Below, piece after piece: positions 24,420-34,130 of a DNA stretch of 64,000 nucleotides. Positions within the stretch are counted from its first letter, which is position 1. Each line of letters starts with the position of its first letter. The stretch comes from Flavobacterium sp. Sd200 (GTDB lineage Bacteria; Bacteroidota; Bacteroidia; Flavobacteriales; Flavobacteriaceae): positions 868,001-932,000 of the forward strand of contig NZ_WUMN01000001.1 in assembly GCF_009826935.1 (NCBI RefSeq), in the 5' to 3' direction. Under the pieces are notes generated by a model. That model made no database searches. It saw nothing but the letters and a program-made list of their open reading frames with translations, and had not been told where the DNA came from. A program made the position numbers and the translations under genes.

Positions 24420-26345
24420 TTATTCTTTAACCCATGAGTTATCGTTGATATTAATATCCGGAACAAATCGTCCCGGGTCTATGTCTATTGCCCTTATTTT
24501 TTTAGGCGATCTTACAAGATAATCCCACTCGTTGCCGCGTTGCCATACCTCTACAGGCAATGTGCGCACTTCGCTGCTGTTATCTTCAAAAGTAATTTTA
24601 AATACCACAGGGGCAGGCATAGTGCCATTGTTTGTAAATGTAATTACTGATGAATCTTTAGCTTCGGTTACTTTGCTTATACCAAGATCGATGTTGGCAT
24701 TTTCAATAAACCAGCCTCTCCAAAACCAGTTCAGGTTTTCTCCGGCACCATTGTCCATTGCATTAAAAAAGTCGGTAGGCTGAGGGTGTTTAAAAGCCCA
24801 TGCTTTAATATAATCTTTAAAAGCATTATCAAAGCGTTCGTGCCCTAAAATATATTCACGTAACATTATAAGCCCTGTAGCCGGTTTATAGTAGGCAGTA
24901 TATCCAAGGTTCATTGGTCTTGCCACATCAGGGTAGGTAGCAATGCTTTCCCTGTATTTAGACTTTAACCATGGCACTCTTGCACGACTCTTTGCTACAT
25001 CGCTTGGATATTCATTATTATTAAAAGCTGTAGAGCTATAGTAGTTTATAAACGTATTAAAACCTTCGTCCATCCAGGCATAACGGCGTTCGTTAGAACC
25101 AACGATCATTGGGAACCAGTTGTGGCCAAATTCGTGGTCGGTAACATCCCAAAGGTCGGCGCCTACGCTGGTAGCACCACAAAACGATACACCCGGATAC
25201 TCCATACCGCCAACATTCGAGGCTACGTTAACCGCATTTGGGTAAGGAAATTCAAACCACATTTTAGAATAATGTTCTATAGAAGCTTTGGTATATTCAG
25301 TACTGCGTGTCCATGCATCAGGGCCATCGCTTTCGGCAGTATAAACCGATTGTGCCAAAGCTTTCTTGCCACTTGGCAGGTTTATGCGGGCAGCATCCCA
25401 AATAAAATTTTTAGCAGATGCAAAAGCAACATCGCGCGAATTAGTCATTTTAAAATGCCACGTAAGTTTACCACTTTGCACAGGGCGGGTAACAGTAGCA
25501 TTGGCAGCCTCGGCAGGAGTTACAAGATATACTGTCTTGTCGCTGTTTTTGGCCTGCTCAAGTCTTTTAAGCTGCTCTTTTGTAAGCACTTCTTTTGCAT
25601 TAACCAGTTCGCCCGATCCTACCACAATATGGTTGTATGGAACGGTAATTTTATAGTCAAAATCACCATACTCCAAATAGAATTCGCCTGCACCAAGATA
25701 AGGTTCCGTGTTCCATCCCACCACATCATCAAAAACAGCAACCCTTGGATACCATTGTGCCATAGAATAGGTAGTGCCTTTCTCTGTATCAAGACGCCCC
25801 ATACGATCCATGCCCGCTTCAGGAATTTTAAACTCAAAATCCATACTCACGGTAGCTTTACCGCCATTGGCTTTAAGTGGCTGGTTAAAAAATACCTGCA
25901 TACGTGTATCTGAGATCAGGAATTTATTTGAAGCATCACCTTTGGTTTTTGCATTCAGGTTAGTAATCGTAACACCACCATCAACGTCGCCGGCATAACG
26001 GCTTCCCTGTATTGGGGTTGTAAGCGTTCCCCGCGATGTTTCGGTAAAGCGGTTTTGCTCTACACACATCCATATATAATCAAGGCTTTCCGGGCTGTTG
26101 TTTATATAGGTCATTGTAAGCCTGCCCTTAAGGATGTTTGCTTTATCATCGAGTTCGGCTTCAATAACATAGCTTGCGCTGTTTTGCCAATACTTTGCAG
26201 CAGGTTTTCCGGAAGCAGAGCGGAAATCGTTGCCACGGCGGTAGGTTATGTCATCAAATTTTGGCTGGTTGTTAGGAATAATCTCCTGAGAAAAAGCTGT
26301 CAGGCTTGTAAGGCCTGCAAGTAATAACAATTTAGGAACTTTCAT
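24420..26345 (-). CDS. M1 family zinc metallopeptidase (aminopeptidase N-like), exported
   Basis: A 641-residue protein with a signal peptide (MKVPKLLLLAGLTSLTAFSQ). The zinc site is HEFGHNWFPM with the third ligand glutamate in AWMDEGFNTFINYYS, and NVGGMEYPGVSFCG takes the place of the GxMEN exopeptidase loop; its final N is changed, so strict aminopeptidase activity is not assured. Beta-sandwich N-terminal domain and a C-terminal region follow M1 order. Likely periplasmic peptide turnover. Monocistronic, with its own promoter and a shared terminator. Confidence 0.9.
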   Translation of the reverse strand: MKVPKLLLLAGLTSLTAFSQEIIPNNQPKFDDITYRRGNDFRSASGKPAAKYWQNSASYVIEAELDDKANILKGRLTMTYINNSPESLDYIWMCVEQNRFTETSRGTLTTPIQGSRYAGDVDGGVTITNLNAKTKGDASNKFLISDTRMQVFFNQPLKANGGKATVSMDFEFKIPEAGMDRMGRLDTEKGTTYSMAQWYPRVAVFDDVVGWNTEPYLGAGEFYLEYGDFDYKITVPYNHIVVGSGELVNAKEVLTKEQLKRLEQAKNSDKTVYLVTPAEAANATVTRPVQSGKLTWHFKMTNSRDVAFASAKNFIWDAARINLPSGKKALAQSVYTAESDGPDAWTRSTEYTKASIEHYSKMWFEFPYPNAVNVASNVGGMEYPGVSFCGATSVGADLWDVTDHEFGHNWFPMIVGSNERRYAWMDEGFNTFINYYSSTAFNNNEYPSDVAKSRARVPWLKSKYRESIATYPDVARPMNLGYTAYYKPATGLIMLREYILGHERFDNAFKDYIKAWAFKHPQPTDFFNAMDNGAGENLNWFWRGWFIENANIDLGISKVTEAKDSSVITFTNNGTMPAPVVFKITFEDNSSEVRTLPVEVWQRGNEWDYLVRSPKKIRAIDIDPGRFVPDININDNSWVKE

Positions 26346-26383
26346 TAAATGATTGCTGATTAAACGTTTGAGTTAGTCATTGC

Positions 26384-26414
26384 CAAATATACCTAACTTT
26401 AAATTAATATTAAA
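26384..26414 (-). promoter_or_regulatory. Promoter of the M1 peptidase gene
   Basis: On the minus strand TTTA (26411-26414), a 19-base spacer and TATATTTG (26384-26391) match the TTTG/TAnnTTTG pattern with one mismatch. The leader would be about 35 bases. Confidence 0.5.
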
Positions 26415-26522
26415 ATTATTGGTAAATGACGGTGATTTTATTTTTATCGAATTAATACCGCCTCAAACTGAAGTTTTAAGTATTTTTGCATTGATTTTTT
26501 AAAGAACTTTCCGTTTATACCC

Positions 26523-29500
26523 ATGGATAAAATAATATCTTTCTTTTCCTCTACGCGTTTAATGGCTGTACTTTTTCTTGTTTTTGCAGCATCTTTAGGT
26601 ATTGGTACTTTTATAGAAGACGCTTATAATACAGAAACTGCGCGTGTTTTTATTTATAATGCCAAATGGTTTGAGGCTATAATGCTGATTTTTGTGATTA
26701 ATTTTTTTGGTAATATTAAGCGCTATCAATTGCACAAAAAAGAAAAGTGGGCCACATTGCTGTTACACCTTTCGTTTATTTTAATAATTATAGGGGCGTT
26801 TATTACTCGTTATATAAGTTTTGAAGGCATGATGCCTATTAGGGAGCAGGCTACAGAAAGCCGTTTTTACAGCGATAAGCCTTATTTAACCGTTATGGTA
26901 GACGGAGAATATCAGGGTTCTATGCAGCGCCGCACTTTTGAGCAGCCGTTGTTATTTAGCAGTAAAGAAGTTCCATTTATTGCTAGTAATTATTTTTCTA
27001 TATCAAACGATTTTAATAAAATTCCTTTTGAAATAGAATATAAGAATTTTACACTTGGCGCAAAAGAAAAAATTGTAGAAGACCCTAATGGCGGAACCTA
27101 CTATCTTAAACTGGTAGAGCAGGGGGCAGGTACTCGTAAAGACCACTACCTTAAAGAGGGAGAGGTGCAGAGTATAAACAACATACTCTATGCCTTTAAT
27201 AAACAAACGGCAGGTGCTATAAACATTACTAAAAAAGACGAAGATTACACCATCCAGACTCCTTTTAAAGGTAGTTTTATGCGAATGATCGACAAGTTTC
27301 AGGGGGGCGTAGCACAGGATAGTGTTCAGCCACTTATGTTCCGTTCGTTGTATAATCTTGAAGGAGCCATGTTTGTATTGCCGGAGCGTGCAATAAAGGG
27401 TAAAATAGTATATGAATCTAATGGCGATTTTAAAACCAAAGAAGATGCAGCTTTAACTGTTGTAATAAAATCTGAAGGAAAAGAAAAAGAAGTAACGCTG
27501 CTTGGGGGCAGGGAAAAATTAGGTACTCCGGTGTCTTTTAAACAGGGCAACCTTGAGTTTACTTTAATGTATGGCAGTAAAACTTATGAACTGCCTTTTG
27601 CGATAAGGCTTAACGATTTTATTGCCGAAAAATATCCTGGTACAGAGAACAGTTATGCATCGTTTGAAAGCAAGGTTACTATTCTTGATAAAGAAGAGAA
27701 CAATAATTTCGATGCCCGTATTTATATGAATAATGTTTTAGATTACAGGGGATATCGCTTTTTTCAGGCAAGTTATGATCCTGATGAACTTGGTACAAGA
27801 CTATCTGTAAGCCATGATTTTTGGGGTACTTGGATATCTTATGCAGGATATTTTCTTTTATATATTGGATTAATTGCAATAATGATTGACAAAAACACGC
27901 GATTTGGCGACCTTAGAAAGAAACTGGATAAGATCAATGCCAAAAAAGCTGCGCTTACAGTATTTCTATTGTTCTTTAGTTTTGTAGGTTTTGCTCAGGA
28001 ACCACACGTGCATACCGAAGGAGACGGGCACGAACATGAACATGTACATACTGAAGGTGATGGACACGATCATAACCATGATGCTACACAACAACAGGCA
28101 CACAGCCACATTCGTGTAAAGCCTACCCAAGCTCAATTAGACAGTGTTATTAATAAATATAAGGTTAGTGAAGAGCATGCTGCAAAATTCAGCCGTATAA
28201 TTATTCAGGATTTTGGTGGAAGGATGAAGCCGGCCAACACTTTTGCATCAGAACTGTTGCGCAAGGTTAGCGAAAAGGATACCTATAATGATCTAAATGC
28301 CGATCAGGCATTCCTTTCGATGTCGATGCTTGGCGAAATTTGGTATGATGTACCTGTTATTTTATTAAAAAGAGGTAACGACAGTATTCGCAAAATTGCC
28401 GGACTGGATAAAAAAGTAAAATATGCCGCCATGTCTGACTTTTTTGACGATATGGGCAACTACAAGCTTGGTCCTTTGTTACAGGAAGCATATAAAGAAA
28501 AAGTGCCTAATAAGTTTCAGGAAGACTTTATAAGTATAGATAAAAAAATAAACCTGCTTAATTGGGCTATTTCTGGCCAGATACTAAAAGTACTGCCTAT
28601 ACCGGGCGATAAAGGTAACAAATGGGTATCTTATCCGGAAGCGGCAGAAGGTAACATTAAAGGCCTTGATACCATAAGGAACATAGTGCCATTTTATTTT
28701 GGGGCACTTGGCAAAGCCACACAAACTAAAGATTACAGCACAGCCGAAAGCATACTGGAAGGTCTTTTTAAATATCAAAAGAAAGCGGGGGCAGCCGTAA
28801 TGCCTTCTGATGATAAAGTAGATGCAGAGCTGTTTTACAACAAGCACGACCTGTTTAAAAAGCTGTATTCGTACTACGCGCTGGCAGGCTTTTTTATGTT
28901 CATCTTTGCCATTGTAAAATTGTTTAATTCACGTAAGTGGATAAAGATCAGTGTAAATGTTTTCCATGTTATAATAGGTTTATTGTTTTTATCGCATACT
29001 GTTTGGTTAGGAATTCGCTGGTATGTATCAGGTCATGCCCCGTGGAGTAATGCCTACGAATCTATTATATATGTGGCTTGGGCTACTATGCTTTTTGGGC
29101 TTGTTTTCGGTCGCAAATCGCAGCTTACAGTTGCATCTACAGCATTAGTTACAGCTATGGTGCTTACGGTTGCTCACTGGAACTGGACAGACCCCGAGAT
29201 TGCAAACCTTGTACCGGTGTTGAATTCTTACTGGCTAATGATACACGTTGCAGTAATTGTAGGCAGTTATGGGCCGGCTACACTTGCAATGATATTAGGG
29301 CTTGTAGCACTTATACTTATGATATTTACCAATAAAGGCAATAAAGTAAAAATGGAACTTACCATTAAAGAGCTTACGTATATAAACGAAATGGCACTTA
29401 CCGTAGGCCTTGTAATGTTAACCATAGGTAACTTTTTAGGAGGGCAGTGGGCTAACGAAAGCTGGGGTCGATATTGGGGCTGGGATCCTAAAGAAACGTG

Positions 29501-29771
29501 GGCACTTACAAGTATTATGGTATATGCTTTTGTAATACATATGCGTTTTGTACCTGCATTGCGTGGGGCCTGGTTGTACAACTTTTTCAGTGTACTGGGT
29601 TATGCATCGATATTAATGACCTATTTTGGTGTAAACTTCTACCTTACAGGACTACACAGTTATGCCAGTGGAGAGATAAGGACGCCAATGTACTTTTTCT
29701 ATATGGCTCTGGGTGTATTTATAATAGGAGGGCTTGCTTTAATACAATACCGCAAGCATTTAAAAAAGTAA
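26523..29771 (+). CDS. Fused cytochrome c biogenesis protein ResB-CcsA (CcsBA type)
   Basis: A 1082-residue membrane protein of the system II cytochrome c assembly pathway, which exports heme and attaches it to apocytochromes. The N-terminal half is ResB-like: helices near residues 12-28, 45-60 and 75-95, a large periplasmic part, and a helix near 440-460. The C-terminal half is CcsA: several helices and the heme-binding WWD-like motif WGRYWGWDPKETW near residue 981. Between them lies a signal-peptide-like helix (LTVFLLFFSFVGFAQ) followed by a duplicated His-rich segment (about 494-520), then a soluble domain with DFGGRMKPANTFASELLRK. The preceding TATTTTTG (26481) is a good -7 box. Confidence 0.92.
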   Translation: MDKIISFFSSTRLMAVLFLVFAASLGIGTFIEDAYNTETARVFIYNAKWFEAIMLIFVINFFGNIKRYQLHKKEKWATLLLHLSFILIIIGAFITRYISFEGMMPIREQATESRFYSDKPYLTVMVDGEYQGSMQRRTFEQPLLFSSKEVPFIASNYFSISNDFNKIPFEIEYKNFTLGAKEKIVEDPNGGTYYLKLVEQGAGTRKDHYLKEGEVQSINNILYAFNKQTAGAINITKKDEDYTIQTPFKGSFMRMIDKFQGGVAQDSVQPLMFRSLYNLEGAMFVLPERAIKGKIVYESNGDFKTKEDAALTVVIKSEGKEKEVTLLGGREKLGTPVSFKQGNLEFTLMYGSKTYELPFAIRLNDFIAEKYPGTENSYASFESKVTILDKEENNNFDARIYMNNVLDYRGYRFFQASYDPDELGTRLSVSHDFWGTWISYAGYFLLYIGLIAIMIDKNTRFGDLRKKLDKINAKKAALTVFLLFFSFVGFAQEPHVHTEGDGHEHEHVHTEGDGHDHNHDATQQQAHSHIRVKPTQAQLDSVINKYKVSEEHAAKFSRIIIQDFGGRMKPANTFASELLRKVSEKDTYNDLNADQAFLSMSMLGEIWYDVPVILLKRGNDSIRKIAGLDKKVKYAAMSDFFDDMGNYKLGPLLQEAYKEKVPNKFQEDFISIDKKINLLNWAISGQILKVLPIPGDKGNKWVSYPEAAEGNIKGLDTIRNIVPFYFGALGKATQTKDYSTAESILEGLFKYQKKAGAAVMPSDDKVDAELFYNKHDLFKKLYSYYALAGFFMFIFAIVKLFNSRKWIKISVNVFHVIIGLLFLSHTVWLGIRWYVSGHAPWSNAYESIIYVAWATMLFGLVFGRKSQLTVASTALVTAMVLTVAHWNWTDPEIANLVPVLNSYWLMIHVAVIVGSYGPATLAMILGLVALILMIFTNKGNKVKMELTIKELTYINEMALTVGLVMLTIGNFLGGQWANESWGRYWGWDPKETWALTSIMVYAFVIHMRFVPALRGAWLYNFFSVLGYASILMTYFGVNFYLTGLHSYASGEIRTPMYFFYMALGVFIIGGLALIQYRKHLKK

Positions 29772-29803
29772 TTTTTGTACCTTTATACTAAACTTATTGA
29801 ATA

Positions 29804-30394
29804 ATGAAAAATATAGCATTATTTGCCTGCGGTCTTATGCTGTTGGTTAGTTGTCAAAATCAGGCGCAAACCAAAAAAAATGCTGCATCTGCAAGCAAGA
29901 CTAAAACTATGGAAACACAAAATATCTACCAGTTCAAAGTTCAGGATCTTTACGGAAATGAATTTGACTTTGCCTCTTTAAAAGGTAAAAAAGTAATTGT
30001 AGTTAATACTGCATCAAAATGTGGTCTTACTCCGCAATATAAAGACCTTGAGGCGCTTTATGAGCAGTATAAAGATAAAGGTTTGGTAATTGTAGGCTTT
30101 CCTGCAAACAATTTTGCAGCTCAGGAACCGGGAACCAAAGAAGAAATAGCCACATTTTGCCAGAAAAACTATGGCGTGTCTTTCCCTATGATGGATAAAA
30201 TATCTGTAAAGGGAGACGATATGGCGCCCATATACCAGTTTCTTACCCAGAAAAGTAAAAACGGAGTAGAAGACAGCGAAGTACAATGGAATTTCCAAAA
30301 ATATCTTATTAACGAAAAAGGCGAACTTGTAAAAGTTATCAGTCCTAAAACTTTAGTTACAGACAAAGAAGTAATGGATTGGGTAAAGGCCTAA
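29804..30394 (+). CDS. Glutathione peroxidase-family thiol peroxidase, lipoprotein
   Basis: The 196-residue protein starts with a lipoprotein signal (lipobox LLVSC, C17) and a Lys/Ser-rich linker, then a thioredoxin-fold peroxidase. The peroxidatic residue is cysteine C73 in NTASKCGLTPQY (TGT, not a UGA selenocysteine codon); a possible resolving cysteine is C119 in ATFCQKNYG; QWNF holds the catalytic tryptophan and asparagine. Such bacterial enzymes usually use thioredoxin. It follows ccsBA by 32 bases and ends in a terminator. Confidence 0.93.
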   Translation: MKNIALFACGLMLLVSCQNQAQTKKNAASASKTKTMETQNIYQFKVQDLYGNEFDFASLKGKKVIVVNTASKCGLTPQYKDLEALYEQYKDKGLVIVGFPANNFAAQEPGTKEEIATFCQKNYGVSFPMMDKISVKGDDMAPIYQFLTQKSKNGVEDSEVQWNFQKYLINEKGELVKVISPKTLVTDKEVMDWVKA

Positions 30395-30415
30395 TTATTT
30401 TAGGATAATATTATC

Positions 30416-30439
30416 AGCCTCATCAATTTTGATGAGGCT
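30416..30439 (+). terminator. Terminator of the glutathione peroxidase gene
   Basis: Stem AGCCTCATC(A) / (T)GATGAGGCT with a loop of about 5 bases and a TTTG-TTTTT tail, 20 bases past the stop. It ends the ccsBA-peroxidase unit. Confidence 0.75.
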
Positions 30440-30463
30440 TTGTTTTTAAATAAAATGTCAATA

Positions 30464-31045
30464 ATGAAAAGGATAACAGTTTTTTGTGGGTCAAGTTTTG
30501 GTACTGATACTGTTTATGAAGAACGGGCCTATTTGCTTGGTAAAACTTTAGCTACTAAGAATATAAGATTGGTTTATGGCGGAGCAAACGTGGGACTTAT
30601 GGGAGCCGTTGCTGATGGGGCACTACAAAACGGAGGAGAAGCCATTGGTGTACTACCACACTTTTTACAAAATAAAGAAATTGCACACAAAGGGCTTACC
30701 AAGCTTATATTGGTAGAGACCATGCATGAACGTAAAACTAAAATGAACGATTTGTGCGATGGTGTTATTGCCCTGCCGGGCGGTTTTGGTACGCTTGAAG
30801 AGTTTTTTGAGATGCTTACATGGGGACAATTGGGGTTACATAAAAAGCCAGTAGCAATTTTAAATGTTAAGGGATTTTATGACCCGCTTTTACAGATGAT
30901 GCATACTATGGTAACTAAAGGATTGCTTAAAGAAGTAAATTACAGTATGGTTTTAGTGAGCAGTGATATTGATGACCTCCTGCAAAAAATGACCGATTAT
31001 AAAGCTCCTGACAATGGCAAATGGATAACTAAAGATAAACTATAA
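30464..31045 (+). CDS. LOG family protein (TIGR00730-type nucleotide phosphoribohydrolase)
   Basis: A Rossmann-like protein of about 193 residues with the LOG signature PGGFGTLEEFFEMLTW and the MHERKTKM catalytic segment; ITVFCGSSFG and LVYGGANVGLMGAVADGAL form the nucleotide pocket. Family members cleave cytokinin or purine riboside 5'-monophosphates to base plus ribose 5-phosphate; in most bacteria the role is nucleotide metabolism. The start may be ATG 30464 (MKRITVF) or ATG 30455 (MSIMKRI). It follows a terminator closely, so its promoter may overlap that region. Confidence 0.9.
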   Translation: MKRITVFCGSSFGTDTVYEERAYLLGKTLATKNIRLVYGGANVGLMGAVADGALQNGGEAIGVLPHFLQNKEIAHKGLTKLILVETMHERKTKMNDLCDGVIALPGGFGTLEEFFEMLTWGQLGLHKKPVAILNVKGFYDPLLQMMHTMVTKGLLKEVNYSMVLVSSDIDDLLQKMTDYKAPDNGKWITKDKL

Positions 31046-31173
31046 CAAAGGATTGATTTAATTGCATTATTAGGTAAACTTTTACATTTTTTATTATGCA
31101 TATCATCGGCTTAGTGGTAAATTTGTAGTATCAGTTTTGGTATATACCACAGCTGTAATTATTTTGTTTATAC

Positions 31174-32832
31174 ATGACTTACCCAAAAATACCTTTAGCA
31201 CAAAGCATTATAGAAATATGTCTGTCTAAAGCCGTTACCCATATAGTTATATCGCCAGGTTCGCGCAATGCGCCTTTAACCATTGGTTTTGCAAATAACC
31301 CCGGTTTTACCTGCTACAGTATTGCCGATGAACGTTGTGCAGCCTTTTTTGCTACCGGTCTTGCTCAACAATTACAGGCTCCTGTTGCGGTTGTATGCAC
31401 TTCCGGTTCGGCATTGTTAAATTATTATCCGGCCGTGGCCGAAGCTTTTTACAGCCAGATACCGCTTGTGGTGATATCTGCCGACAGGCCACACGACAAA
31501 ATAGATATTGGAGACGGACAGACCATCCGCCAGGAAAATGTATATGATAATCATATACTTTACAGTGCGAATTTAAGTGAGGAAGCTTCTGAAGAAAATG
31601 ATGCCCTGATTAATGAAGCTATTGCCACAGCACGATTTAAAAAAGGTCCGGTACACATTAATGCCCCCTTTGAAGAGCCTTTGTATGATACCGTAAATGA
31701 GCTTTCGGTTAATGTACAGGTACATTACACTACAGAATATCCTAAAAAGTTTGAGGGTGATCTTAGTGGCTATATTGAAAAATGGAATGCAGCCAAAAAG
31801 AAGCTGGTTTTGGTTGGGGTAAACAATCCTGATACTATAGATAAAGTAGTAATTGATCAATTGGCAGCTGACCCATCGGTGGTGGTAATGACAGAGACTA
31901 CTTCTAACCTGCATCACAGCAGTTTTTTGAATAGTATTGATACCATTATAACGCCTTTTACCCAAGACGATTTTGAAGCCTGGAGACCGGATATTCTGAT
32001 AACTTTTGGAGGTATGGTGGTAAGCAAAAGGATCAAAGCCTTTTTAAGAAAATATAAACCACAAGATCATTGGCATATAGATGCGCTTAGGGCTTATGAT
32101 ACCTTTGGAGCATTAACCCAGCATTTTGAAGAAGACCCTAATACTTTTTTAGGACGTTTTTTACCGCAAACCATTCCGGCGGAAAGTGATTATAGTGCTA
32201 TGGCACAACAATTAAAAGATTTCAGGAAAATAAAGCATGACGAATATCTTGTTAAAATCCCTTTTTCTGATTTCAGGGCGTTTGAATTAATATTGTCGGC
32301 TTTGCCCGACAACAGCCAGTTACAGATAAGCAACAGTTCGGCCATACGTTATGCGCAATTGTTTGATATAAAACCAGGTATAGAGGTGTTTTGTAACCGG
32401 GGTACAAGCGGTATAGATGGCTGTACATCTACCGCAATTGGTGCTGCTGTGAGTAGCAAAAAAGAAAACATACTTATTACAGGTGATGTTAGCTTTTTAT
32501 ACGACAGTAATGCGCTGTGGAATAGCTATATTCCCAAAGATTTCAAAATTATAGTAATAAACAATGGTGGGGGAGGTATCTTTCGTATACTGCCCGGCCA
32601 TGCTGAAACACCTGTATTCAATACCTATTTTGAAACAGAGCATAAACTGACCGCAGAACATTTGGCTAAAATGTATGGATTTAGTTATCAGTCAGCTCAT
32701 AATCAAACAGAGCTAACAGAGCAATTAAATACGTTTATGCAAATAGGCAACAGGCCAAAATTGCTCGAGGTGTTTACACCCATGCGTGAAAACGATAAGA
32801 TACTGTTACAGTATTTTAAAGAACTGGTTTAA
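31174..32832 (+). CDS. menD: SEPHCHC synthase
   Basis: A 552-residue thiamine diphosphate enzyme that joins 2-oxoglutarate to isochorismate in menaquinone synthesis. The N-terminus has HIVISPGSRNAPLTIGF, SADRPHDKIDIGDGQTIRQ follows, and the C-terminal ThDP motif is LITGDVSFLYDSNALW with VINNGGGGIFRILPG. Full length for MenD. It lies about 19 kb from menB/A/C. An isochorismate synthase gene, often next to menD, is not present in this window. TAAATTTG at 31118-31125 may be its -7 box. Confidence 0.96.
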   Translation: MTYPKIPLAQSIIEICLSKAVTHIVISPGSRNAPLTIGFANNPGFTCYSIADERCAAFFATGLAQQLQAPVAVVCTSGSALLNYYPAVAEAFYSQIPLVVISADRPHDKIDIGDGQTIRQENVYDNHILYSANLSEEASEENDALINEAIATARFKKGPVHINAPFEEPLYDTVNELSVNVQVHYTTEYPKKFEGDLSGYIEKWNAAKKKLVLVGVNNPDTIDKVVIDQLAADPSVVVMTETTSNLHHSSFLNSIDTIITPFTQDDFEAWRPDILITFGGMVVSKRIKAFLRKYKPQDHWHIDALRAYDTFGALTQHFEEDPNTFLGRFLPQTIPAESDYSAMAQQLKDFRKIKHDEYLVKIPFSDFRAFELILSALPDNSQLQISNSSAIRYAQLFDIKPGIEVFCNRGTSGIDGCTSTAIGAAVSSKKENILITGDVSFLYDSNALWNSYIPKDFKIIVINNGGGGIFRILPGHAETPVFNTYFETEHKLTAEHLAKMYGFSYQSAHNQTELTEQLNTFMQIGNRPKLLEVFTPMRENDKILLQYFKELV

Positions 32833-32850
32833 ATAAATTAGCCTTATATC

Positions 32851-32885
32851 AAAGCCTCAGGATACTTATAGTGTAATGAGGCTTT
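32851..32885 (+). terminator. Terminator of menD
   Basis: Outer stem AAAGCCTCA / TGAGGCTTT (32851-32859 with 32877-32885) with an imperfect inner helix, followed by GTTTTTT. It starts 18 bases after the menD stop. Confidence 0.7.
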
Positions 32886-32994
32886 GTTTTTTATTTACAG
32901 GATGCCAGTCATAGACAATAATAAGTTTTCTTCTATAATTATTATGTATGCCTTATTAAACTTATAAAATAGTAGACGATATTTTGCGCAAACG

Positions 32995-33025
32995 TTTATT
33001 TATACGACAGATAATGTTATTTTTG
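32995..33025 (+). promoter_or_regulatory. Promoter of pyrD
   Basis: TTTA (32995-32998), a 19-base spacer and TATTTTTG (33018-33025), a perfect TAnnTTTG box. Predicted leader of about 20 bases before the ATG at 33051. Confidence 0.5.
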
Positions 33026-33050
33026 CAATACACAACACAACTAATCATCT

Positions 33051-34079
33051 ATGTATAAATCGCTCATAAGGCCGGTGCTTTTTAGGTTCGACCCGGAAAA
33101 AGTGCACTATTTTACTTTCTCTTCAATACGTTTTTTTAGCAGTATTCCCGGTTTTTCGTTAGTAATAAAAGGTCTTTATAATGTATCCGACCCACGTTTA
33201 GAGCGAGAAGTTTTCGGTTTAAAATTTAAAAATCCGATTGGCCTTGCTGCCGGTTTAGATAAGGATGCAAAACTGTATAAAGAGTTAGGCGGACTTGGTT
33301 TTGGTTTTATAGAAATAGGTACGCTTACACCAAAGCCACAGGACGGTAATCCTAAAAAAAGGCTGTTCAGGCTGCGAAAAGACAGTGCCATTATAAATCG
33401 TATGGGGTTTAATAACGGTGGAGTTGAAGCCGCTGCAGAGCGTTTAAAAAGCAATCCTAAAGGAAAAGGGCATATACTTATTGGGGGTAATATTGGCAAA
33501 AATAAAGTTACTCCAAACGAAGATGCTGTACAGGATTATGAAATTTGTTTTGATGCTCTGTATGATCATGTTGACTATTTTGTGGTTAATGTAAGTTCTC
33601 CAAATACACCTAATTTACGTGAGTTGCAGGATAAAGAACCGCTTACTAAACTGTTGCAAACTTTACAGGATAAAAACACAGCTATGCCAACGCAAAAACC
33701 GATTTTGCTAAAAATAGCACCCGATCTTACAGACAGTCAGTTGCTTGATATAATAGATATTGTAAAAACAACAGGTATAGCCGGGGTAATAGCTACTAAT
33801 ACTACAATTTCGCGCGAAGGTTTATTGTCGGGCGATAAAAATGAAACCGGCGGGCTTAGCGGTAAGCCATTGGCTAAACGTTCTACAGAAGTAATACGTT
33901 TCCTTTCAGAGAAGAGCAATAAAGCATTTCCTATTATTGGAGTGGGAGGTATTCATTCTGCTGAAGATGCCATGGAAAAATTAGAGGCCGGAGCCAGTCT
34001 GGTTCAGTTATATACCGGATTTATTTATGAAGGTCCGGCGCTTATTAAACAAATAAATAAAAAGATCCTGGCTTCTTAG
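33051..34079 (+). CDS. pyrD: Dihydroorotate dehydrogenase (quinone), class 2
   Basis: A 342-residue FMN enzyme that oxidises dihydroorotate to orotate, passing electrons to menaquinone at the membrane. The N-terminal helices ([24 protein letters not shown]) are the membrane-associated extension of class 2 enzymes. FMN-binding segments are [39 protein letters not shown] and [33 protein letters not shown] contains the catalytic serine. The link to quinone matches the menaquinone genes elsewhere in the window. Confidence 0.96.
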   Translation: MYKSLIRPVLFRFDPEKVHYFTFSSIRFFSSIPGFSLVIKGLYNVSDPRLEREVFGLKFKNPIGLAAGLDKDAKLYKELGGLGFGFIEIGTLTPKPQDGNPKKRLFRLRKDSAIINRMGFNNGGVEAAAERLKSNPKGKGHILIGGNIGKNKVTPNEDAVQDYEICFDALYDHVDYFVVNVSSPNTPNLRELQDKEPLTKLLQTLQDKNTAMPTQKPILLKIAPDLTDSQLLDIIDIVKTTGIAGVIATNTTISREGLLSGDKNETGGLSGKPLAKRSTEVIRFLSEKSNKAFPIIGVGGIHSAEDAMEKLEAGASLVQLYTGFIYEGPALIKQINKKILAS

Positions 34080-34130
34080 AACCTGGGACATGAAGGCACT
34101 GAGTATCTAAAAATTCAAAACTCTTTTTGA

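Noticed and set aside
24316..24522. Plus-strand 68-codon open frame after the second GH43 gene
   Set aside because: It runs through the terminator hairpin at 24368-24400 and into the end of the M1 peptidase gene; not a plausible gene.
25122..25913. Plus-strand 263-codon open frame inside the M1 peptidase gene
   Set aside because: It is antisense to a protein with intact catalytic motifs throughout, has no recognisable domain and a low-complexity aromatic/basic composition typical of shadow frames.
29804..30394. Selenocysteine glutathione peroxidase
   Set aside because: The peroxidatic position is a TGT cysteine codon (C73), and there is no in-frame TGA.
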